Assembly (NCBI GenBank): GCA_023362775.1
Contig: JALMGJ010000003.1
Span: forward strand, 79,156,355-79,220,354
DNA length: 64,000 nt
Source: Charina bottae
Taxonomy: Eukaryota; Chordata; Lepidosauria; Squamata; Charinaidae
Direction: 5' to 3'
A program made the translations under genes and the position numbers. The notes beneath the pieces are model-generated. The model worked only from the letters and a program-made list of their open reading frames with translations. It made no database searches and was not told where the DNA came from. This document shows, piece by piece, positions 55,961 to 64,000 of this stretch (within the stretch, counting starts at the first letter, position 1; every line of letters begins with the position of its first letter).

Positions 55961-58900
55961 CTAGAAAGAATATGGAAACAAACCCAGCTTGGTAATTAAC
56001 TCACTGTGCCTACTGGCAACTAGAGGCTTGGTTAAGATATCAGCCAACATTAATTTAGTATCACAGTATTTCAAAACAACCTTTTTCTTGGCTAGAAAAT
56101 CTTTAACAAGATGAAAACGCACATCAATGTGCTTTGTGCGGTTTCTGGAACTTTCAGATAAAGCCAAATGGATACAGGCTTGATTGTCTTCATGAATTGT
56201 TACAGGCTGGCTTAAAATGACTCCAATGTCTTGCAACAATTGAGTAAACCAAAGTACTTCATTGCACAGTTGTGCTAAAGCATAGAATTCGGCTTCAGCT
56301 GTGCTGATGGCTACTACAGTCTGCTTTCTGGAAAACCAAGCAATAGTGGACTTTGCAAATTGAATTACACTTCCAGAAGTAGACTTCCTATCACTGAGAT
56401 CTCCAGCCCAATCTGAATCACACCAGCATTCTAACTTTTCTTCTGTGTCTGTAGCAGACAACCTTAAGCAAAAATCTTTGGTGCCTTGCAAATAACGAAA
56501 CAGCCTTTTTAACCCAGACTTTGCAGCAGATGTGGGATTTTCCACAAACCTGCTCAAAATGGACACACTGTTAGAAATGTCCGGACGGCTGTTATTTGCA
56601 ATGTAAAGAAGACTGCCAATGGCTGATCTGAAACTATCTCCTTCAGATGACTCACCATCCCCCTTCACCCCCTCCTCTTTTAGAAACTCGGGAAGCATGG
56701 GGGAGGAGACAGACTTGCAGTCCTGCATTTTAAAATCCTCCAGCAGCTTCTTAATTTTGCTACTCTGGCTTATGAGAAAACTGCCATCTTTTTCCCTCTG
56801 AATTTCTAATCCTAAGTAATTGTTGACTGCTCCAAGACATTTCAATGTGAAATTGTTTTTCATACAAACCTCAAAGGAATGCTTCTGTTCATCAGATGAA
56901 GTGAGCAGCAACAAATCATCCACATACAAGCACAAGTACATTACACCTTGCTCATCATTTTTTACATACACACAAGGATCAGCAATTCCCTTCTGAAACC
57001 CAAATTTTTGCAAAATATTATCCATTTTAATATTCCAACAACGTGCGGCTTGTTTTAAACCATAGATGGATTTCTGCAACTCACACACAAGATGTTTTTC
57101 TTTTTCATAACCAGGAGGTTGTTGCATAAACAATTTTTCCTCCAAGTCACCATACAGAAAAGCAGTTTGAATATCATAGTGATAAACAGACAGTTTCTTC
57201 ATGGCAGCAACCTTTAAAAGCAACCTGATAGATTCAGCTTTTGTCACTGGAGCAAAAGTTTTGTCATAATCCACATTTTTTCTTTGAGCAAAACCTTTTG
57301 CTACCAACCTTGCTTTGTACTTCTGAATTTTGCCATCAGAATCTTTTTTCAGTTTGAACACCCACCTACAACCTAAAACCTTCTGATTAGGAGGCAAACT
57401 TACTAGTTTCCAAGTTTTATTTTCCTTTAAGGAATCCAACTCTTGCTGCATGGCTTCATGCCAACACTTAGCTATTTCAGCTGGCATTTCTTTAATTTCT
57501 TCCAGAGACTCAGGCTCTGTGTGAATGTGAAAAGCCTTCACAACATCTACTTGATAACGATCAGGAGGAACTCCCTTATTAATCCTTTCAGACCTGCGAG
57601 GTAGGACAGGACTTACACTCTGTTTCCCACCATTGTCCTCAGAAACCTCTGACTTTCCAGACAAGTCAGCTTCCTGATCATTGACTTCACTAGGTGATTC
57701 CTGCAAATCACCATCAGCAAGACTTTGCTGCTCCCCCATGGATAAATCAACTGAAGAACTAGAGTTTATTTTATCCCAATTCTGCTCAGCAAAAGAAGCA
57801 CTTTTACTAATTATCAGTTGATTATCCAGTATGAACCTGTAGCTTCTCTGACTTTGTTCATACCCTACAAAGATTGCTTTCTTTGTTCTGGAAGCCCCCT
57901 TGCGCCTCAGCTGTTTGGGAATGTGGACCCAAGCTGTGCTTCCAAACACCCTGAGGTGGCTTACTTTAGGCTTCACACCATAGAACAAATGAAAAGGGAC
58001 ATCCTGAATTGCACTGCTAAACAGCCTGTTCTGCACATAACACGCTGTATTAACAGCTTCTCCCCAATACCTAAAAGGCAAACTAGCATCCTTCAGCAAA
58101 CACATCATTGCTTCCTGCAGTGTTCTGCCTTTTCTTTCTGCAACAGAATTCTGTTCTGGAGTGTAAGGGTTAGCCAAAATGTGTTCTATCCCTTTTTCTA
58201 ACAAAAAGCTTTTAAATTTTGAGGATAGATACTCTCCACCTCGATCTGATTGCAAAGCAGACACTGGCCTTGGGAATTTTCCATTCGCCCAAGCCACAAA
58301 AGCCTTAAATTTATCAAAGACCTCATCTTTGTGTTTCAGCAAATAAATGAATGTGTACCTGGAAAAATCATCTATGAAGGTCAAAATGTACCTTGCTCCC
58401 CCAAGACTAGGAGAAAATGGGCCTATTACATCAGAATGAATGATCTCTAGAGGCCTAGAGGTGGACCTATCAGAAAACTTCTTCACAGGAGCCCTAGTGG
58501 TCTTATTCTCCTTGCAAACTGCACAGTCTAGATACTTATCACAAGGCTTCAATTTTAAATCAGCAGAATAACTAGGCATTTGAGAAATGTACTTAAAATT
58601 AGCATGAGCAAATCTCCTATGTAATAAATGGATGCACTGATCGTGCAAGGGCTTATTTTCAAAAACAGCCTTAGCTTTAGCAATTTGCTGCTTTTCAGCA
58701 TTTTGTACAATGTACAGAGAATCTTTCTGCAAACACTTTGCAACAATTTTACCATTCTTTCTAATATCACAACCCTCTTTCTTAAAAGTTACTACATAAC
58801 CTGAGGCTACTAGCTGCCCCACAGACAAGAGATTGCTTTGAAAATTAGGCACAAACAAAACATTTTTAACAGTTTCCCCCAAACATGGAAGATTGATCTC

Positions 58901-59947
58901 ACCTTCACCCACGATCTTGGATACAGATCCATCTGCTAAGGAAACTTTTTGTTTGTTAGTTTTAGACAAAGACAGAAAGGAATCTTTATTGTGACATATA
59001 TGAGAATTGGCCCCACTGTCAAGAACCCACAAATCTTTATTATCAGAGTTCTCAACAACTGTTGCATGAAGAATCTTCTTTCTAGAAGTCTCTTCTTTCT
59101 TGCGAGAAGTCTTCTTCTTTTGAACACAGTCCTTTTGGAGATGAGCAGGGGAACCACAGGTAAAGCATCGCCTGCTGGATAATGCAGAAACTTGGAATTC
59201 AGAGCTCTTCCGCTCCCTCTGCTGGCCACGAGAAGACTTTATTGTAGAAATGGAGGCAGCTTTTTCTCGTCTCTTCTCCCACTCAGCAAGCAACCGGGTA
59301 GACACAAACGATGGATTTAGATCAGCTTCTGGGATTCCCTCCATGGAGCAAATTAAAGTGTCCCAGGACTCATTCAACGAAGAAAGCATAATGTAGGCTT
59401 TCATCAGGGGGGTAAATTCCATCCCACGTTCCTGAAGTTCCACAAAATAATTCTGAAGCTTGTGGAGATGATCTGGCAAATTTCCATTCTCAGGCAAGTG
59501 AGCCTTGTACAGTTTTTTCGTTAAAATAACCTTGCTGCCTGGACTAGTTTTCACATATAAATCACGCAAATAGTCCCATAAGTCTTTGGAAGTTTCTTTG
59601 CCTCTCACGTGAATAAGCTGATCATCCTGAACAGCCAAAATAATGGAGGCTTTGCATTTCTCATCTTTCCTCAACCAGGCTTGATCTGGATTCTGAGGAA
59701 TTTGTTCAGAAATTGCAGACCATAAATTTTCTCTCCTCAAGAAACTTTCCATTTTCAAAGACCAGTTCAAATAATTAGAATTAGAAAGTCTTTCCAGGAG
59801 CATACCTTGAAAATTTGAAGCTCCAGCAGCAGCCATGGCTCCTTCTCTCCCCTGTTGTAGTAATCCAAAAAACACCACGAGGCTTGCAAACACGAGGCAA
59901 AACTCCGCCTCCAATTGAAACTTCCTGTAACTGCCGGCAAGTTTCAA
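55961..59947 (-). CDS. Copia-2 gag-pol polyprotein, 1328 residues
   Basis: A single open frame encodes all parts needed for retrotransposition. Gag (UBN2-type) is at about residues 45-230, with one CCHC knuckle CFTCGSPAHLQKDC (261-274). The protease has LDSGA (Asp310). The integrase has an HHCC finger (His443, His448, Cys475, Cys478) and D506, D568, E604. RT has FAPVTKAES and the catalytic YVDD (1008-1011). RNase H has D1177, E1218 and D1254, with TKHIDVRFH at 1271-1279. The domain order PR-IN-RT-RH is diagnostic for Ty1/Copia. The native start may be Met38 (MAAAGASNFQG), since residues 1-37 look like leader. No stop, frameshift or missing catalytic residue was found, so it could be active. 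Gag and pol share one frame, so the Gag to Pol ratio must be set by other means such as splicing. Confidence 0.97.
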   Translation of the reverse strand: MKLAGSYRKFQLEAEFCLVFASLVVFFGLLQQGREGAMAAAGASNFQGMLLERLSNSNYLNWSLKMESFLRRENLWSAISEQIPQNPDQAWLRKDEKCKASIILAVQDDQLIHVRGKETSKDLWDYLRDLYVKTSPGSKVILTKKLYKAHLPENGNLPDHLHKLQNYFVELQERGMEFTPLMKAYIMLSSLNESWDTLICSMEGIPEADLNPSFVSTRLLAEWEKRREKAASISTIKSSRGQQRERKSSEFQVSALSSRRCFTCGSPAHLQKDCVQKKKTSRKKEETSRKKILHATVVENSDNKDLWVLDSGANSHICHNKDSFLSLSKTNKQKVSLADGSVSKIVGEGEINLPCLGETVKNVLFVPNFQSNLLSVGQLVASGYVVTFKKEGCDIRKNGKIVAKCLQKDSLYIVQNAEKQQIAKAKAVFENKPLHDQCIHLLHRRFAHANFKYISQMPSYSADLKLKPCDKYLDCAVCKENKTTRAPVKKFSDRSTSRPLEIIHSDVIGPFSPSLGGARYILTFIDDFSRYTFIYLLKHKDEVFDKFKAFVAWANGKFPRPVSALQSDRGGEYLSSKFKSFLLEKGIEHILANPYTPEQNSVAERKGRTLQEAMMCLLKDASLPFRYWGEAVNTACYVQNRLFSSAIQDVPFHLFYGVKPKVSHLRVFGSTAWVHIPKQLRRKGASRTKKAIFVGYEQSQRSYRFILDNQLIISKSASFAEQNWDKINSSSSVDLSMGEQQSLADGDLQESPSEVNDQEADLSGKSEVSEDNGGKQSVSPVLPRRSERINKGVPPDRYQVDVVKAFHIHTEPESLEEIKEMPAEIAKCWHEAMQQELDSLKENKTWKLVSLPPNQKVLGCRWVFKLKKDSDGKIQKYKARLVAKGFAQRKNVDYDKTFAPVTKAESIRLLLKVAAMKKLSVYHYDIQTAFLYGDLEEKLFMQQPPGYEKEKHLVCELQKSIYGLKQAARCWNIKMDNILQKFGFQKGIADPCVYVKNDEQGVMYLCLYVDDLLLLTSSDEQKHSFEVCMKNNFTLKCLGAVNNYLGLEIQREKDGSFLISQSSKIKKLLEDFKMQDCKSVSSPMLPEFLKEEGVKGDGESSEGDSFRSAIGSLLYIANNSRPDISNSVSILSRFVENPTSAAKSGLKRLFRYLQGTKDFCLRLSATDTEEKLECWCDSDWAGDLSDRKSTSGSVIQFAKSTIAWFSRKQTVVAISTAEAEFYALAQLCNEVLWFTQLLQDIGVILSQPVTIHEDNQACIHLALSESSRNRTKHIDVRFHLVKDFLAKKKVVLKYCDTKLMLADILTKPLVASRHSELITKLGLFPYSF

Positions 59948-60040
59948 AAAAACAAAGAAGCCTCTCCAGATGTAGATTGAATCAGTTCAGCTTTCTTCTC
60001 TTTTTATTTCCATAAGTTTTGTCTCTGAGCCAGAAGCAAT

Positions 60041-60056
60041 TGCTGGGCCCAGAACC
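60041..60056 (-). promoter_or_regulatory. Copia-2 primer-binding site for an initiator tRNA-Met half molecule
   Basis: The minus strand reads GGTTCTGGGCCCAGCA next to the 5' LTR. It is complementary, with one mismatch, to the anticodon arm of initiator tRNA-Met (TGCTGGGCCCATAACC). Drosophila copia is known to be primed by a 5' half of this tRNA cut in the anticodon loop. The CCA end of the tRNA is not the match here. Confidence 0.75.
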
Positions 60057-60534
60057 TCTTGTTTTTTTATAAAATTTGTGATCAGAGTTATGGAAAAAAC
60101 CAAGAGATAAGTTTGTAGTAAAAACGTTGCTTTATTTAAAACAAAAACATAGGAACAAACCTTGAATCTTCTTCTTTAGCCAAAGCATGGCATGGTTGAT
60201 TAACATAGCCATTTAGATAGCAGAGAGCAGAATGCAGAGAACAAAAGGACAAAAGGCATTTACATTTTTAAACCTTTACCTGACCAGCCTCTGAGTGGAC
60301 AGGATCCACCATGTGACCAAAACACCTAGGCAACAGATTCCCAATATGGGCAAAGCTCAAACAACTAATTCTGATTGGTCAGAAACTCTCAGACTGGCCG
60401 GCACCTGGGGGCAATAACATTCCTGAGTGGGGGGTGAACATGTGCTCCTGAGCCCAAACAGAAAAAAAGTTTTGAGGCCTGGCTTTTTAAAAACTCAGCC
60501 ACATATTCTACAGACATAAAAAATATATACAACA
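60056..60534 (-). repeat. Copia-2 5' LTR
   Basis: It is the partner of 55465-55943 and near identical to it. AATAAA on the minus strand lies at 60131-60136. The gag-pol ATG candidates lie about 110 bp (first Met) and about 220 bp (Met38) inside this LTR. Confidence 0.95.
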
Positions 60535-60539
60535 ACACC

Positions 60540-60662
60540 CCCCCGGCTCTCTCACATCCAGGGGGAAGACCACACTCACACCACGGAGACCCTAAAAAAT
60601 CTCTGCCGCCTATAAGTAGATGTAGGTATAGATGGGGGCTTCCTCTTGTTGTTAACACTAAA
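60540..60662 (-). mobile_element. L2-8, 5' leader beyond Copia-2
   Basis: This is the GC-richer remainder of the L2-8 leader, joined to 55464 if Copia-2 and one acacc copy are removed. The right edge meets ttttcagagcatctgc of L2-7. No ORF was found. Confidence 0.65.
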
Positions 60663-62545
60663 ATTAAATTTTCAGAGCATCTGCAAGAGAAAATCACTCA
60701 GATCCATTCTCAGTTGGTGAAGCACAGTCTGGGGAGATGCCAGAGGAATGTACTTACCCTGTTATCTGAGAACAGTTTGATCCTGTTGGACCTGAGGAAG
60801 TGGACAGGATCCTCTGGATTGTAAATGCCACCACATGTCATCTAGACCCTTGCCCTTCCTGGCTAGTAAAATCGGCCGGGGAGGTGAATTGTGGTTGGGT
60901 CCAGGTGATGATTAATACATCTCTGGGGGAGGGGTGTTCCAGGTGGCATTTAAGGAGGCGCTGGTGCACCCCCTCCTCAAGAAAGCATCCCTGGACCCTA
61001 CTATTTTGGACAATTTTTGTCCTGTTTCCCACCTACCTTTTTGAGGAAGGTGGTTGAGAAAGTGGTGGCATTGCAACTCCAGAGGATTCTGGAGGAAACA
61101 GATTATCTAGACCCCTTTCAGTCAGGTTTCAGGCCAGGATATGGGACAGAGACCACATTGGTCACACTTACAGATGATCTGTGGCAAGGGTGGGATGGAG
61201 GGAGTGCATCCATCCTTGCTCTCCTAGATCTCTCAGCAGCTTTCAATACCATTGAACATGGTATCCTTTGGGGGCAGCTCAGGGAGTTGGGGGTGGGCAG
61301 CATAGCTTTGCGCTGGTTCACCTCCTTCCTCCAGGGCTGTTCCCAATCAATGGTGATAGGAGAGGAGAGATCTGACCCACGACCCCTCCTGTGTGGGGTG
61401 CCGCAGGGTTCGGTTCTCTCTCCTCTCCTGTTTAACATCTACATGAAGCCGCTGGGTGAGATCATCCATTGCCATGGGATGAGGTATCATCAGTATGCTG
61501 ATGATACTCAATTGTATATCACCATCCCGGGTGAATTAAGTGATGTGGTCGCCGCCCTGTCTCAGTGCCTGGGGGCTATGGGGGTCTGGATGGGAAACAA
61601 CAGGCTTCAGCTGAACCCTGGTAAGACAGAGTGGCTGTGGATTGATGGCCTCTCGGGATCCAGGAAGTTGTCATCTTTGACCCTGGATGGGGTGGCACTA
61701 CCCCATTCAGAGCCAGTGCGGAACTTGGGGGTCCTCCTGGACTCACGACTCCTGCTTGAAGAGCAGGTGGCAGTCGTGGCCAGGAGGGCCTTTGCACAGC
61801 TTCGGGTTGTGCGACAGTTACGCCCATTCCTGGACCGAGATGCCCTCCGAACAGTCACTCATTCCCTTGTCATCTCCCATATAGACTATTGCAACACACT
61901 CTACATTGGGCTACCCTTGAAGAGTATCTGGAAGCTTCAGCTGGTCCAGAATGCGGCCGCGCGGACAGTTATTGGTGCCATAAAATCGGCACATGTGACA
62001 CCTCTGCTGTGTGAGCTGCATTGGGTACCAGTTTGCTTCCAGGTCCAATTCAAGGTGTTCGTTATCACCTTTAAAGCCCTACATGGCATGGGACCAGGTT
62101 ACCTCATCATACCGTCTCATCCCCAGAACATTGACCCGCCCCACCCGGTCATGCAGAGAGGGCATGCTATGGACCCCATCGACCAAAGAATTCCATCTAG
62201 TGTGGTCCAGGAGGCAGGCCTTTTCTGAAGTGAGGCCCGCCCTTTGGAATATCTTGCCCCCGGAGCTGAGGTGGGTTTCCTCACTCCCGACCTTCCAGAA
62301 AAACTTGAAGACCTGGTTCTGCCGTCTTGCTTGGGATGGGAATGCCAACAGTTCCTCCTGGGGCTGGCTGATCCCATGAAGCCCTCCCTAGTATTAATAG
62401 CCATCACCCTTGGATTTTATATTTATTTATTGATATGATGATTTTGTGTTTGTATTTTTAACCTAATTTTTATTGTGAATTGCCCAGGGTCCCCCGATTG
62501 GGGGAGATGGGTGGTAATATAAGTTTAAATAATAAATAAATAAAT
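60663..62545 (+). mobile_element. L2-7, right part: RT, C-terminus and 3' end
   Basis: The plus strand resumes L2-7 at the linker (decayed, several frames between 60663 and 61016). It has a clean RT frame at 61017-62228 (LLDLSAAFNTIEHGIL, CGVPQGSVLSPLLFNIYM, YADDTQLYIT) and a C-terminal frame at 62011-62379 after a shift near 62100. The 3' UTR (ccgattgggggagatgggtgg) and an AAATA tail end at about 62548. Confidence 0.92.
61017..62228 (+). pseudogene. L2-7 reverse transcriptase frame
   Basis: The 403-codon frame covers RT blocks 2-7 and the thumb, with the catalytic YADD intact. FNTIEH replaces the usual FDTVDH, so the first catalytic Asp is lost (D to N). It ends in a frameshift near 62100 inside the GYLRDRLIP block. 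The real protein would start far upstream, in the 51433-51942 part and missing 5' sequence. Confidence 0.9.
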
Positions 62546-62548
62546 AAA

Positions 62549-64000
62549 AGTTGCAGAACATTAGTGTTTCATCATGAGCTTTGCAGAACATCAGTGTCTA
62601 CTAGATAAAAATTGTTAGAAAAGCATGAACCACATTCAACAAGGGTATAGTGAAAGTATGCCTACAAAATTTTGCAGACTCTCTGTGAATAAACTGGTGG
62701 CAGATCCTTTCTGTAGTCATTCTATTAAATTTCTATATTGAGGAACAATTCTGCTTAATTCATCTACTTCAATTAGAATTCTCTTTTTGGGTCTTGTCGT
62801 TTGCTCATGATGATACTGAATAGACATGATTTCTCAATGCTTTTACATAGAGCTTCTACTTTTTTTTATTTGCACTGCAACCAGTCAGGCTATCTTTTCA
62901 CTGTGCATATGTATTCTTTTGCTTTCATGTCTTTGCTGGAAAGGCACATGGAGATGTAAAAAGAGAATCATGTTCAAGATTGAAAGAAGCAGATGCTGCT
63001 CAATCAAGAGGCATTTCAAAGAAAGAGAAAAGATGGTAGGAGGATAAATAGCAACCACTATCAAGAACTTGGGTTCTTGTATTACACAATTTGCATCTCC
63101 TAGTCCCATGGTGAATATTTTTGCTGGATTCCAGCCTAGTGACACCAAATGCCATTTTTTCCCCTAGATGTAATTATTTCATTACTCAGCTACAGTGTAT
63201 CTGCCCTGAATGGACTGTCACACATACATTACCTTCCCCACACCCCTTCAGCTTGTTTGTTTCATAATGTACATTATACACTGGTGTGTTTTGCACATAC
63301 TGTATAAGGTTCAACTGGGCATCCACATGAATGTTTTCTATCAATTCTATTAATTCCCTTAATCAGCAGTAGAAAGCTAACCATATTTCTTGCCAGCCAA
63401 TACATCATACTAATCAGATGCCAGGTGGAGAGAAGGGCACAAGATAATTAGCTAGCCAGAAAACCAATGTCCTTGAACACCATAACAAAGAGGGAAATGA
63501 AGGTTTTCATCCTTCCAATGACCCTGCTGAAACTTGAAATAAAAGAGAATTTGACTTCTACTCTGAATGACCTGTGAACAGAATATTTGGGACAGAATAT
63601 TTTTTTTACTTGTGTTTCCCTTTCTTCTAGTGTTCCCAGTCAATATCTCTGGGAGAAAGGAGATGAAAGGGTGAGTGTGTGTATGTGTTTGTGTGAATGC
63701 ACAGGCAACCTGTGCAGTTATTCATCTTGGTTTTAGGGTGTGATGCCTTGAATACAGTATATACAGTATGTGAGTACTGATACTTTTTTCCTTAGAGAAA
63801 CAAATTCCTGACATTGAATCCTTTAAAGTATGTAGTTAAAATCCAGGTGAGCAACCAGCTTTTCATGCCAACTGAAACATTATACATTGGTGTTCTTGAA
63901 TAGCAGACATAATGCAATATCACAAACTATTTTTGAGATGGTTAGTGAGGAAGCCATACTTCTTCATTAAATAGAATCCTGTTTCAACCAATGTTATTCC
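62549..64000. other. Unrecognised AT-rich DNA
   Basis: No gene was recognised. ttgcagaacat occurs twice, near 62551 and 62582, as a short direct repeat without further structure. Confidence 0.5.

Larger units (their letters stand above)
55465..60534 (-). mobile_element. Copia-2: complete, apparently intact Ty1/Copia retrotransposon
   Basis: Two LTRs (55465-55943 and 60056-60534, 479 bp each) enclose one uninterrupted 1328-codon gag-pol frame on the minus strand. The LTRs differ at one or two positions by eye, so insertion was very recent. acacc at 55460-55464 and 60535-60539 is the likely 5-bp target duplication. That placement makes the LTR end AAAG or AGAG rather than CA. With canonical TG...CA ends (55469 and 60060) the duplication would not match. 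A primer site, a polypurine tract and polyadenylation signals are all present. It sits in the 5' leader of L2-8. There is no env. Confidence 0.96.

Noticed and set aside
51433..62545. Inverted duplication of one L2 around Copia-2
   Set aside because: The two L2 parts on the plus strand are consecutive segments of one protein, not copies of each other, so nested insertion explains it better.

Overview
The window looks like intergenic or intronic DNA of a squamate reptile (lizard or snake) that is densely filled with transposable elements. The evidence for squamate is the combination of Sauria-type tRNA SINEs ending in ACCTTT repeats, Bov-B (RTE) LINEs, L2-clade LINEs, AT-rich L1 copies, Ty3/Gypsy chromoviruses and Ty1/Copia elements in one AT-rich background. 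I see no host protein-coding gene, no true tRNA or rRNA gene, and no prokaryotic feature. The genus cannot be decided from this window.

Layout. 1-8.4 kb is AT-rich and mostly unique, with a short Penelope-like piece (about 2.8 kb) and an internally deleted L1-like element (3566-5417) between perfect 15-bp target duplications. 8.4-10.4 kb holds a Sauria SINE and an old Bov-B relic. 10.5-23.6 kb is a nested cluster on the minus strand. Its parts are a damaged Gypsy (Gypsy-1) ending in a head-to-head LTR hairpin, an old Copia (Copia-1) split by a chimeric SINE and by a complete Gypsy with two LTRs (Gypsy-2, 14993-21047), then a Bov-B 5' half split by an L2. 23.6-43.5 kb is mostly unrecognised DNA with scattered L2, Bov-B, SINE and L1 insertions. 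43.5-46.9 kb is a 5'-truncated L1 with an 18-bp target duplication. 48.7-50.7 kb has a SINE, a Bov-B 3' end with a 12-bp duplication and a hAT MITE. 51.4-62.5 kb is a three-level nest: an L2 on the plus strand is split by a minus-strand L2, which is split by an apparently intact Copia element (Copia-2, 55465-60534) whose LTRs are almost identical.

How the parts relate. The LINEs (L1, L2, Bov-B) encode their own endonuclease and reverse transcriptase. The Sauria SINEs carry a Bov-B-like 3' end and so probably relied on Bov-B machinery, while a second SINE has a Sauria-like head on a CR1/L2-like tail. The LTR elements carry gag, protease, integrase, reverse transcriptase and RNase H. The Gypsy elements end in an integrase chromodomain and appear to prime from their own mRNA 5' end. 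Copia-2 has a primer site matching the anticodon arm of initiator tRNA-Met. The most notable items are the intact Copia-2, the LTR snap-back at 13.05-13.23 kb, the self-priming layout of Gypsy-2, and the chimeric SINE.
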